Positions 9,205 through 16,758 of a stretch of DNA of 64,000 bases are shown in pieces (the stretch's first letter is position 1; each line of letters opens with the position of its first letter). The notes beneath the pieces were generated by a model. It did not search any database. It was not told the DNA's origin and saw nothing but the letters and a program-made list of their open reading frames with translations. This DNA comes from JBBQWZ01 sp038210135. Lineage in GTDB: Bacteria > Acidobacteriota > Terriglobia > Bryobacterales > Bryobacteraceae. A program made the position numbers and the translations under genes. The stretch lies in assembly GCA_038210135.1 (NCBI GenBank), contig JBBQWZ010000008.1, forward strand, positions 62,001-126,000, given 5' to 3'.

Positions 9205-10487
9205 TTCTTCTTGCTCCTGTCGATCCACTCTAGCGCGGCTTCGAGCACGGTATCGTGACCAGCGAGCAGCGCTTGTTTCGTCAGCTTCACTTCCTCGTCG
9301 GGAAAGACTCCGATTCCTTCGAGCGGCTTTCCGCCTTCTGAAATGTAGTTCGCCTGGGCGTACTGAAAGCCGTCTCCGTTTGGAAGCTTAGTGATGATGC
9401 TGGGCAACGCGGCTCCGGCGCTGCGGGTTCCGAAAATCCGTGCGCGGCCAAGATCCTTGAGACCACCGGCGAAGATCTCGGAGGTCGAAGCGGAGGCTCC
9501 GTCGATGAGCACGGCGATGGGTCCGCGGAAGGTTTCGACCCGCGGATATACGACAAATTTCATCTGCGTGTTGCGCATCAACATGGTACCGAGCCGTTGA
9601 TCTTTCTTGTCGATCAGCCAGCCCGCCATGCCCATCGCCATGCCGCCAATTCCGCCGGGATTTCCGCGTAAATCGATGATGAGGCCGTCGCACTTCATGC
9701 ACGAACTGACCGCGTCACCGAAGCCGCCAATGAGCCTTGGCGGATCGAAGAACATGTTGAAGGCGACGTATTCGGAGCCCCGCACTTTCTTTGTTTCCAG
9801 CCAGACGTGCATGCCCGGCAGATTGCCGAACTTCGCGACTTGGCCGCGCGGCTCGGCGCGAGCGATACTCATCTCGCGCGGCTGGCCACTGGCGTCGATG
9901 AACGTGATGCGCACGGGCTCGGAGTCCGGACCCTGCAGTTGCGTGAGGACTCCGCGAGACGTGATGAGATCGAGAGAGAGCGAATCCTTGAAGGCTTTGA
10001 GAAGCCGATCGATCGAGGACGCGATTTCCTTTCCTTCGATCTTCGAGATCACCCAGCCGGTTCGAACACCGGCCTTCTCGGCTGGAGATTCGGGGTCCAC
10101 GCGGGTCACGACCGCTTCGCCATCAAGGACTCGGATGTCGATGCCAATCGAGGCGGATCCGGCCGGAATTCCATCGCCTCCGGCGCTCTCATATACGTCG
10201 GATGGAAAAATTCCGAAATGGGTTTGTTTCAGGCGGCCCAGCATCTCGCGCAGAATCTCGCGTACCTCGGAAGTAGACTTCGCGGCTTCCACTTTCGGCC
10301 GGTATTCTGCGTGGATGGCGTTCCAATCCAATCCGCCGGGTTTCGGCTCCCAATGCTTGTCGCGAATAGTGGTCCAGACGGTCTCAAACGACGCGAGGTT
10401 ATTCGTTTTTTGGCCGGAATCCGCTGGCTGTGCGCACAGTGCGCATGCCGCCAAAAGCGCGGCCGCAATCTCGCGAAACAATGTCAT
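9201..10487 (-). CDS. Exported S41-family protease with PDZ domain
   Basis: A 428-residue predicted periplasmic serine protease. The frame is open to 11264, but the extra N-terminus is the antisense of the SYLF gene. The ATG at 10487 gives a signal peptide (REIAAALLAACALCAQ) and has GAAGAGG upstream. A PDZ-like segment lies at about 115-155 (SPAEKAGVRTGWVISKIEG), then IDLRGNPGG (271-279) and the serine motif DGASASTSE (329-337). The lysine of the CtpA/Tsp motif FGKG is not conserved; the equivalent stretch is GTRSAGAALPS, as in Tricorn/IRBP-like S41 members, where a histidine (perhaps H90 in KQTHFG) serves. First gene of a three-gene operon. Confidence 0.85.
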   Translation of the reverse strand: MTLFREIAAALLAACALCAQPADSGQKTNNLASFETVWTTIRDKHWEPKPGGLDWNAIHAEYRPKVEAAKSTSEVREILREMLGRLKQTHFGIFPSDVYESAGGDGIPAGSASIGIDIRVLDGEAVVTRVDPESPAEKAGVRTGWVISKIEGKEIASSIDRLLKAFKDSLSLDLITSRGVLTQLQGPDSEPVRITFIDASGQPREMSIARAEPRGQVAKFGNLPGMHVWLETKKVRGSEYVAFNMFFDPPRLIGGFGDAVSSCMKCDGLIIDLRGNPGGIGGMAMGMAGWLIDKKDQRLGTMLMRNTQMKFVVYPRVETFRGPIAVLIDGASASTSEIFAGGLKDLGRARIFGTRSAGAALPSIITKLPNGDGFQYAQANYISEGGKPLEGIGVFPDEEVKLTKQALLAGHDTVLEAALEWIDRSKKK

Positions 10488-10611
10488 TGCCTCTTCAGTG
10501 TAGCGGCGATTCTCACTCGCCAAATGCAATTGGGACAGACCGTGACGAGGGCAAAACTGGTGCATCCCGCGATGCCCCTGTGCGATCATCAACTTTACGG
10601 AGGAATCATCG

Positions 10612-11286
10612 ATGACGTTGAAGTTTGTGCCGTTTGTAGTTCTAGCCGCCGCCGGAATGGCCCATGCCGCGGACGCGATCAACCGTTTGCCGGTCGCCGC
10701 GGCAGTGTTTAGGGAAGTCATGTCGACTCCCGACAAGGCGATACCGCAGGATTTGCTGGCGAAGGCACAGTGCGTGGTGATCGTTCCGGGCCTGAAGAAG
10801 GGCGCGTTCATCGTGGGTGGAAAGTATGGCCGGGGTTTCGTCGAATGCCGGAAGAGCGGCGGTGTCGGCTGGTCCGCGCCGGGTTCGATCCGCGTGGAAG
10901 GCGGCAGCTTTGGATTCCAGATCGGCGGCGCGGAAGTGGACGTGATCATGCTGATCATGAACACTCGCGGCGTGGATCGCCTGTTCGGCAGCAAGTTCAC
11001 GCTAGGCGGAGACGCGAGCGTGGCCGCCGGACCCGTTGGACGCACCGCATCCGCTGAAACCGATGCCGCGATGACCGCTGAAATTCTGACCTGGTCGCGG
11101 ACGCGTGGACTGTTCGCCGGAATCTCTCTGAACGGTGCGACGCTACGGCCGGACGAGGATTGGAATCGCGAATTGTACGGCCGGAAGATCAAGCTGAAGG
11201 AAATTCTGGTGACCGGCGAATTGAAGTCTCCGGATGCCGCCGCCGGACTTCGCGAAGAACTCAATCGCTATTCCAGCCGTAAGTAG
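10612..11286 (+). CDS. SYLF-domain (Ysc84/DUF500) secreted lipid-binding-type protein
   Basis: A 224-residue protein with signal peptide (MTLKFVPFVVLAAAGMAHA) and the SYLF pattern: AQCVVIVPGLKKGAFIVGG, then KYGRGFVECRK, WSAPGSIRVEGGSFGFQIGG, and TRGLFAGISLNGATLRPD. SYLF domains bind phosphoinositides in eukaryotes; in bacteria the exported forms are of uncertain role, probably envelope-associated. The start follows ACGGAGGAATCATCG, a strong Shine-Dalgarno. It is divergent from the S41 operon over a 124-bp intergenic region that must hold both promoters. Confidence 0.85.
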   Translation: MTLKFVPFVVLAAAGMAHAADAINRLPVAAAVFREVMSTPDKAIPQDLLAKAQCVVIVPGLKKGAFIVGGKYGRGFVECRKSGGVGWSAPGSIRVEGGSFGFQIGGAEVDVIMLIMNTRGVDRLFGSKFTLGGDASVAAGPVGRTASAETDAAMTAEILTWSRTRGLFAGISLNGATLRPDEDWNRELYGRKIKLKEILVTGELKSPDAAAGLREELNRYSSRK

Positions 11287-11331
11287 GTTGTACTTAGCGC
11301 CTGGTGAGACCAAGCGAGCCAGCTTAGGATC

Positions 11332-12648
11332 ATGCCCGAATCCGACGTCAATTCCCGTATGCGCGCGGACTGGAATGCGCGAGCCCGCGAAGATGCGGGT
11401 TATTACGTCGCGTTCGGGCGCAAGGACCAATCGCCGGAAGAGTTTTTTGCGACAGCTGGCGAAGTCGTCAAAGGTCTGCGGTGGGAGTTACGGCGCATTC
11501 CCGAGAATCGGGGCGCGCTGACGGCGCTCGAAATCGGGTGCGGACCTGGCCGCTTGCTGCGGCCCATGAGCGCAAATTTCCTCGAGATCCACGGCGTCGA
11601 CGTTTCGGACGAGATGGTCGACTTGGCGCGGGTGAATCTGGCCGGACGTTTGAACGCGTTCGCGCATCATTCCGACGGCGCGACGCTCGCCGCCTTTGCC
11701 GACGAAACCTTCGACTTCGTTTATTCCTACGCCGTCTTCCAACATATTCCCAGCCGCGAAGTGGTCTTCGAGTATTTGCGCCACGCGCATCGCGTACTGA
11801 AGCCGGGCGGCATTCTGCGCGCCCAGTTCAACGGGCTTCCGCATCATGATTCCGCCTACGACACCTGGAGCGGCATCCGGCTTTCAGCCAGTGAGTTGCT
11901 GAGTTTCGCGGGCGACCACGATTTTCAGGTTCTGGCGCTCGAAGGCGCCTCCACACAGTACATGTGGTCCACGTGGCGGAAGCATCCGCGGGGGTGGTTC
12001 AACCTCATGTTTGACCGCATGGATCAGCCGCTCGAACTGGAGACGCAGCCCGCGATCCGGCGCATCACGAACGCCGAAAGCACGGAGCCGGTCGCGCCGA
12101 GCCGGGGCCGCTATGCGTCGATTTCTCTGTGGATTGAGAATTTGCCGGCGGATTGCGGTCTCCACCATCTGCGGGTCACGATCGGCGCGTCTTTCGGGAC
12201 GGTCACCTATATCGGTCCGCCCGATGCGAGCAAATTGCAACAGGTGAATGTGCTGCTGCCTCCGCTTGAGGCAACGGGCCTGCTTCCTGTCGAGGTCACC
12301 TGGCTCGGTACCGCGCTCTGTCCACCGTCCACTTTGCGGGTGATTCCGCCGGGTCCGCAGGTGCCACGCATCCTGGCTGTTACGGATGGCGTTAACCTGC
12401 TTTCTGGAACGACCATTCAGACGCGGGCGGTGAAGATCGTGGTTGAAGACCTGATGCATCCCGATGAATTTGGCGCCCACGTCAGTGGGATGCCGGTGGA
12501 AGGCCTGGAGATTTTCTGCACCGATCCGAGGCCGCAGCGCTTTGAGGTCAACTTCCGGCTGCCGGAACCGGTGGGACCGGGTCCGCACGATCTCACTCTG
12601 CATATTGGCCGGCGCCGCTTCGCGCCGATCGCTCTCGAAGTCGTGTGA
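11332..12648 (+). CDS. SAM-dependent methyltransferase with beta-rich C-terminal extension
   Basis: A 438-residue protein. Residues 1-230 are a class I methyltransferase: motif I LEIGCGPGR (66-74), acidic residue after strand 2 (IHGVDVSDEMV), and DFVYSYAVFQHIPS for motif IV. The remaining ~200 residues are not part of the usual fold and read as two beta-sandwich-like units (RYASISLWIENLP..., QVNVLLPP..., LRVIPPGP..., DLTLHIGRRRFAP). The phrase QVNVLLPP...PVEV resembles IPT/TIG-like modules of secreted acidobacterial proteins, but no signal peptide is present. Substrate is unknown; a glycan or lipid is conceivable. It overlaps the next methyltransferase by four nt (GTGA), so the two are translationally coupled. 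Confidence 0.75.
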   Translation: MPESDVNSRMRADWNARAREDAGYYVAFGRKDQSPEEFFATAGEVVKGLRWELRRIPENRGALTALEIGCGPGRLLRPMSANFLEIHGVDVSDEMVDLARVNLAGRLNAFAHHSDGATLAAFADETFDFVYSYAVFQHIPSREVVFEYLRHAHRVLKPGGILRAQFNGLPHHDSAYDTWSGIRLSASELLSFAGDHDFQVLALEGASTQYMWSTWRKHPRGWFNLMFDRMDQPLELETQPAIRRITNAESTEPVAPSRGRYASISLWIENLPADCGLHHLRVTIGASFGTVTYIGPPDASKLQQVNVLLPPLEATGLLPVEVTWLGTALCPPSTLRVIPPGPQVPRILAVTDGVNLLSGTTIQTRAVKIVVEDLMHPDEFGAHVSGMPVEGLEIFCTDPRPQRFEVNFRLPEPVGPGPHDLTLHIGRRRFAPIALEVV

Positions 12649-13238
12649 GCGCGAACGATTCAAGAGACGCGCGCGAACGTTGGGATCGACGCTACGCCGA
12701 GCGCAAAGGATTCGATTGCCGCGATCCGCGAGCGATTGTCGTCGAAGCGGCAAAGCTGAGTGGACGCCAGAGGAAGAGCGATGATGCTCTGGATCTCGCG
12801 TGCGGGCGAGGCCGCAACTCGATCTATCTCGCTCGAGCTGGCTGGAACGTTACGGCAGTGGATATTTCGCAGGTCGCCCTCGACGACCTGGCGGAAATCC
12901 CGGCGCATCCGGGTAGGATTCGAACCGTGCTGGCCGATCTCGAAGCGGGCGAATTTCAAATCGAACCGGCGTCGTACGACCTGATCGTCGATACGTTCTA
13001 TCTGCAGCGCGATCTATTTCCATCGATCCGCAAAGGGCTGAGATCCGGCGGCTTATTTGCGGCGGAGATTCCGATGGAAGATGCGACCGCGTCGCTTATC
13101 GATCCGGGATATCTGATGAAACCGGCGGAATTGCGGGCGCTTTTCGACGGGTGGACGATCGACCTCTACCAGGAGGTCAAGAGCGGCGAACACCAGAGGA
13201 ATGTCGCGCGTCTAATTGCCCGGAATCCGATTGCGTGA
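12645..13238 (+). CDS. Class I SAM-dependent methyltransferase (TehB/UbiE-like)
   Basis: A compact 197-residue cytoplasmic methyltransferase. It starts with GTG overlapping the stop of the upstream methyltransferase. Visible motifs are ERWDRRYAER at the N-terminus, motif I LDLACGRGRNS (49-59), VTAVDISQVAL for the ribose-binding acidic loop, and DLIVDTFYLQRDL for motif IV. This resembles small-molecule or tellurite-resistance-type (TehB-like) enzymes, but the substrate cannot be read from the sequence. Coupling to the larger methyltransferase suggests the two modify the same or sequential substrates. Confidence 0.78.
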   Translation: MSANDSRDARERWDRRYAERKGFDCRDPRAIVVEAAKLSGRQRKSDDALDLACGRGRNSIYLARAGWNVTAVDISQVALDDLAEIPAHPGRIRTVLADLEAGEFQIEPASYDLIVDTFYLQRDLFPSIRKGLRSGGLFAAEIPMEDATASLIDPGYLMKPAELRALFDGWTIDLYQEVKSGEHQRNVARLIARNPIA

Positions 13239-13383
13239 GCTACTCGCGGGGAGAATTTCGATGCGTAATCTCCGCTGAACCGTTACGCCACTAATTTTTT
13301 TACTTTCGCTGACCTTGACCGTGAAACTCGACAATGCTGGCATCCTTGGCCGGTCGGATCGCGATTGAAATCGGAATGGCAGG

Positions 13384-13683
13384 CTACGCTGCCCGCGAGT
13401 GCCTAAATCCGCTGAAGCGCGCCCGTGCGTTCGACTTGGCCATAAGGCAAACTGACCTCGCCAGGTTCATTTCCGCGCAGATCTGTTCGAGACGCTGCTC
13501 GCGGAAATAGAAGCGGACCAGAATTTCGCGCTCTGTCGCCGATAAATTCTGCAGCATGTCGGTCATGAACTCGCGGTTCAACAGGCGAGTTGCTTGATCG
13601 ATCGGAGCGGCGGATTCCCGCGGCGTACCGGTGACGTAGTCAATTTGAATCTTCGAGTCGAGAACTGGATAGCGCATGGTCAT
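13384..13683 (-). CDS. Small sigma-70 region-4-like DNA-binding protein
   Basis: A 99-residue protein whose second half matches sigma region 4: NLSATEREILVRFYFREQ followed by the helix-turn-helix LEQICAEMNLARS and KSNARARFSGF. There is no room for region 2, so it cannot be a complete sigma factor. It resembles short region-4-only regulators seen in acidobacteria. The start is ATG 13683 or 13677. The 212 bp upstream hold short inverted repeats (13789-13807 and 13830-13845) that could be binding sites. Target is unknown; autoregulation is a guess. Confidence 0.6.
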   Translation of the reverse strand: MTMRYPVLDSKIQIDYVTGTPRESAAPIDQATRLLNREFMTDMLQNLSATEREILVRFYFREQRLEQICAEMNLARSVCLMAKSNARARFSGFRHSRAA

Positions 13684-13788
13684 AGGAAAAACTCAGTTGT
13701 TTCACCTATGTGCACGCTCGGTACCAATCCGGCTCACTATCGTTTGTATGGGATTAGGGGCGGCTTCCTGCGTCATGGCACAAAGGCT

Positions 13789-13845
13789 ATGGGTTCCTAC
13801 ACCCCATGGACTAACCATTTCGTATTCCTTGGGTGGTATCACCCA
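13789..13845. repeat. Two short inverted repeats upstream of the sigma-like gene
   Basis: ATGGG/CCCAT with a 9-nt gap spans 13789-13807, and TGGGTG-GTAT-CACCCA spans 13830-13845. Both share a TGGG/CCCA half-site, as expected for operator dyads. They are the only notable content of the 212-bp space between the sigma-like gene and the hydroxylase gene. Confidence 0.35.
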
Positions 13846-13895
13846 TTTTCGAAAGGGCTATTTTGGGGGTAATGTACGCGGATGGAAATTGGATC

Positions 13896-14849
13896 CTAAG
13901 CGAGGGCGCTGGCGTCGAGGAAGCTCTTAAGGTCCGCTTCATCGACTCCCGGTTCGCCTGGAGCGACGTTCGATAGCTTTCCTTCGCGCATCCAACCTTC
14001 GAGCGTATCGACCAACGAATACAGGTGATCGAACGAATCGACGACAAACAGCAGCGGCTGAAAGTGGTCGATCTCAAATCCCTGGTTGATGGCCCATTCG
14101 AGCTGGATCGGGACCCTTTGCACTTCGGGCGAATCGATCGCGTGGGCGATCTCGCCGTACGAACTGAGCAGTCCGCTGCCGTAAACCTTGAGGCCATCGG
14201 GCGAGCGCATCAGCCCGAATTCCACGGTAAACCAGAAGAAGCGCGCCATCGCCTTGATGATGCTGGTCAGTGTGCGCAGCCGCTCGTGCTCGTCGCGAAT
14301 GCCGTTGGCCACTTCCGCCGCCGTGTGCGCGCATTCCCCGAAACGCACCAGCGTGTTCGCGAAGTTGGGGTCGGTGTGCATGGGCACGTGGCCGGCGATG
14401 TCGTGGAAGATATCCGGCTCCGGCAAGTAGTCGATGCGGTCTGCCCGGCGGATGGTGATGGTGGTGGGAAACTCTCGATTCCGCAGGGAATCGAAGAATA
14501 GAAATGCGGGGACGTACCCGCTGACGGGCTTCGCCTGGAAGCCGGTTAGCGGATGGAGAAAGCGATTTACGTCTTCAAGCTTCGGAACCCGAGCCGGATC
14601 GAGGCAGAGGGATGAAATGCCTGCGAGGAAGTGCGGGTTTGCATAGCGATGCCAGCGGGGCAGCATCCGGGAGTACAACTGCCGCCAAGTTGCGTGATTT
14701 TCCGCAGAATAGAGCTCAAAGGGTTGATGGATATAGAGTTGGCCGTTCTGGCGAGCTTGCTCGATGAACGGAGCTTCGGTCGTCGTCAAGCCGGGCGCGC
14801 CAGACAGTACTAGCGGGCTTGGCGTCCTATTCTCAATGGTTTCGAGCAT
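13896..14849 (-). CDS. phhA: Phenylalanine-4-hydroxylase (aromatic amino acid hydroxylase)
   Basis: A 317-residue iron- and tetrahydropterin-dependent monooxygenase converting phenylalanine to tyrosine. The non-haem iron ligands are visible: PEPDIFHDIAGHVPMH contains H149 and H154, and FFWFTVEFGL contains E210. The catalytic domain fills nearly the whole protein and an N-terminal ACT domain is absent, as in bacterial enzymes. I chose ATG 14849 (MLETIENRTP) over the upstream frame because a TAGAGT box lies seven nt before it and a terminator hairpin lies further upstream. No pterin-recycling gene (phhB) is adjacent. Confidence 0.9.
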   Translation of the reverse strand: MLETIENRTPSPLVLSGAPGLTTTEAPFIEQARQNGQLYIHQPFELYSAENHATWRQLYSRMLPRWHRYANPHFLAGISSLCLDPARVPKLEDVNRFLHPLTGFQAKPVSGYVPAFLFFDSLRNREFPTTITIRRADRIDYLPEPDIFHDIAGHVPMHTDPNFANTLVRFGECAHTAAEVANGIRDEHERLRTLTSIIKAMARFFWFTVEFGLMRSPDGLKVYGSGLLSSYGEIAHAIDSPEVQRVPIQLEWAINQGFEIDHFQPLLFVVDSFDHLYSLVDTLEGWMREGKLSNVAPGEPGVDEADLKSFLDASALA

Positions 14850-14856
14850 CCCAGTT

Positions 14857-14862
14857 ACTCTA
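14857..14862 (-). promoter_or_regulatory. -10-like box directly before phhA start
   Basis: Reading on the minus strand, TAGAGT is followed by seven nt and then the ATG at 14849. This is the spacing of a leaderless promoter. The -35 region is weak. Confidence 0.35.
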
Positions 14863-14889
14863 TCCGCCCTTATGGTAGCCGAAGTTCGG

Positions 14890-14913
14890 AAAAAACACCA
14901 CAAGAATGTGGTG
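14890..14913 (-). terminator. Terminator-type hairpin upstream of phhA
   Basis: On the minus strand CACCACA-TTCT-TGTGGTG (14913-14896) is followed by six T (14895-14890). The 7-bp stem is perfect. No minus-strand gene lies immediately upstream, so it either blocks antisense read-through or acts in the phhA leader. Confidence 0.55.
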
Positions 14914-14963
14914 CTTCTGGGTACCGAGATAAATTGACAGCCGATCTAAGGTCTAACCCTGGC

Positions 14964-14991
14964 TTGAATCGACCTAAGTGGTTGATAGTAT
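14964..14991 (+). promoter_or_regulatory. Promoter of the proline-rich secreted protein gene
   Basis: TTGAAT (14964-14969) and TAGTAT (14986-14991) are 16 nt apart. The ATG at 15009 follows about 11 nt after the expected start site, with GAGG as a weak Shine-Dalgarno. Confidence 0.5.
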
Positions 14992-15008
14992 GAGATCAGA
15001 GGCTTGTA

Positions 15009-15698
15009 ATGAAATACGTAGCAATCTTGCTGGGTGTCGCCCTGTCCACGTCACCCGTCTGGGCCCAGGCGATGCTCGACCGCGCCGCGGTTGCGGCCGG
15101 AGGAGGCATCGGCGTCGCCAGCGGCAAAAAGGTCAGCGATGGGATGACCGCGATCTTCGGGAAGGTCGATGGGCAGACCAAGGCTGCTGCGAAGGCGGAT
15201 GCCAAGGGAGACAAAGGCAAGAAGAAGGTCGAGCCGGACGAACCGATGCTCAAACTAGGCACGCCGCAGATGGTCGGCGCTGGTCACGCGGACGTGGCCA
15301 AGGACGGCAGAATTCCGGCCGCGCTCGGGCCGAAGACGGCTTCACGCCGCGCGGCCGCCGGATCACCTCAACACGTCGCGTCGAGTGGCTTCATTGAGGC
15401 GACGGTTCCATTGCCGCCGGTCGCGCCGCCCACTCCGGTGATTGCGATCGTGCTGGCTCCGCCGCCGCCCCCTCCGGTCCCGGAAATCGTAGCAACTCGC
15501 GAAATACTAGCGGCCATCCCGGTTGGCGCAACGCGCCAAGACGTCCTCGCGAAACTGGGGACGCCGTCCTCACGCATCAGTATGTATGAGGATGGAGAAG
15601 CGGTGGAGATTCTTCGCTTCCAGTCGAAACGGTCGAGCGTGGGCGCGGTGCGAATGGTGAACAACGCCGTTACCGAAGTCATGGTCGTCGAGAACTAG
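15009..15698 (+). CDS. Secreted proline-rich protein with BamE/SmpA-like C-terminus
   Basis: A 229-residue protein of unknown function. It has a signal peptide (MKYVAILLGVALSTSPVWAQ), a lysine- and alanine-rich low-complexity middle, a proline-rich stretch (VAPPTPV, APPPPPPVPE) and a C-terminal ~55 residues (IPVGATRQDVLAKLGTP, then EILRF) that look like the short alpha-beta-beta domain of BamE/SmpA outer-membrane assembly lipoproteins. The proline-rich part may span the cell wall. It is convergent with fabD, 23 bp away. The domain assignment is tentative. Confidence 0.6.
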   Translation: MKYVAILLGVALSTSPVWAQAMLDRAAVAAGGGIGVASGKKVSDGMTAIFGKVDGQTKAAAKADAKGDKGKKKVEPDEPMLKLGTPQMVGAGHADVAKDGRIPAALGPKTASRRAAAGSPQHVASSGFIEATVPLPPVAPPTPVIAIVLAPPPPPPVPEIVATREILAAIPVGATRQDVLAKLGTPSSRISMYEDGEAVEILRFQSKRSSVGAVRMVNNAVTEVMVVEN

Positions 15699-15721
15699 GC
15701 ATCAAGACTGAATCGGGCGGG

Positions 15722-16666
15722 TTAAGCCGGGGCTGGTAGCTTCTCCCAGTCTGCCGCCTCGCCGAACTTGGATCCAGACAGGGTGGGATCGATGTTCTTC
15801 ACTAATCCATTCAACACCGCACCAGGTCCGACTTCGACAAAGCGGGTCATGCCTGCTTCGCCGAGCGTCCGAACCGTCTCCGTCCACCGAACAGGATTCG
15901 GAACCTGTTGAAATAGAGACTCTCTTGCTTCGCTTCCGGACTGGATAATTTTTGCCCGCCAATTATTCACCAGCGGAATTGCCAAGTCCGAAAACGGCGC
16001 CGCGTCCAGATCCAGCTTCAAGCGCGCTTGCGCCGGGGCCATTAGAGCGCAGTGGAAGGGAGCGCTGACCGGCAGTAGAATCGCGCGCTTCGCTCCGGCG
16101 GCCTTGGCAAGTTCGCATGCGCGATTCACGGCTCCGGCGTGTCCGGCGATGACTACCTGGTCGGGCGAATTGAGGTTGGCGGCCGATACAACTTCGACCG
16201 TTCCATCGGGAGCGACAACGGCTCCAGCGAGGACTTCCTCGAGCTTGCCGTCGGGTAACTTTAGCAGGGCCGCCATCGCGCCGATCCCTTGCGGAACCGC
16301 GTCCTGCATGTAGCGTCCGCGATTGCGGACGATGCGAACGGCGTCGGCGAAAGTCAAAGATCCGGCCGCGACAAGGCCCGAGTACTCGCCGAGCGAGTGG
16401 CCGGCAACGAAGTCGCAGGTCCAGCCTTTCGCCCGTAGGACGGCAAGCGCCGCCACGGAAACCGTCAAGATGGCGGGTTGGGTATTTTCGGTCCTCTTCA
16501 AGTCCTCGTCCGGGCCCTCGAAGCAAAGTTTCGATAACGCGAACCCGAGGATTTCGTCCGCTTCGGCAAAAACGGCAGCCGCTTCCGGGTAGGCGTCGGC
16601 GAGCGATTTGCCCATGCCGGCATATTGAGATCCCTGGCCAGGGAAGAGGAAAGCAGTTTTGGACAT
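15722..16666 (-). CDS. fabD: Malonyl-CoA:ACP transacylase
   Basis: A 314-residue cytoplasmic enzyme that loads malonyl groups on acyl carrier protein for fatty-acid elongation. It shows the FabD signatures LFPGQGSQYAGMG, the nucleophile elbow GHSLGEYS (S91), RGRYMQ with the carboxylate-binding arginine, and SAPFHCALM with catalytic H205. Length and motif order are complete. It stands alone rather than in a fab cluster. A TACAAT box lies eight nt before the ATG (16675-16680) with no Shine-Dalgarno, so a near-leaderless mRNA is likely. Confidence 0.95.
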   Translation of the reverse strand: MSKTAFLFPGQGSQYAGMGKSLADAYPEAAAVFAEADEILGFALSKLCFEGPDEDLKRTENTQPAILTVSVAALAVLRAKGWTCDFVAGHSLGEYSGLVAAGSLTFADAVRIVRNRGRYMQDAVPQGIGAMAALLKLPDGKLEEVLAGAVVAPDGTVEVVSAANLNSPDQVVIAGHAGAVNRACELAKAAGAKRAILLPVSAPFHCALMAPAQARLKLDLDAAPFSDLAIPLVNNWRAKIIQSGSEARESLFQQVPNPVRWTETVRTLGEAGMTRFVEVGPGAVLNGLVKNIDPTLSGSKFGEAADWEKLPAPA

Positions 16667-16758
16667 GAATACTTATTGTAAGAAACCGACGGGTATAACG
16701 CGCGAAGTTGGGGTTGCAAAAAACGCGTTCCAATCCGGCGTTACAATAGCGAATACTC

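Noticed and set aside
10488..11264. N-terminal extension of the S41 protease frame
   Set aside because: It is antisense to the SYLF gene and lies upstream of a clear signal peptide start at 10487.
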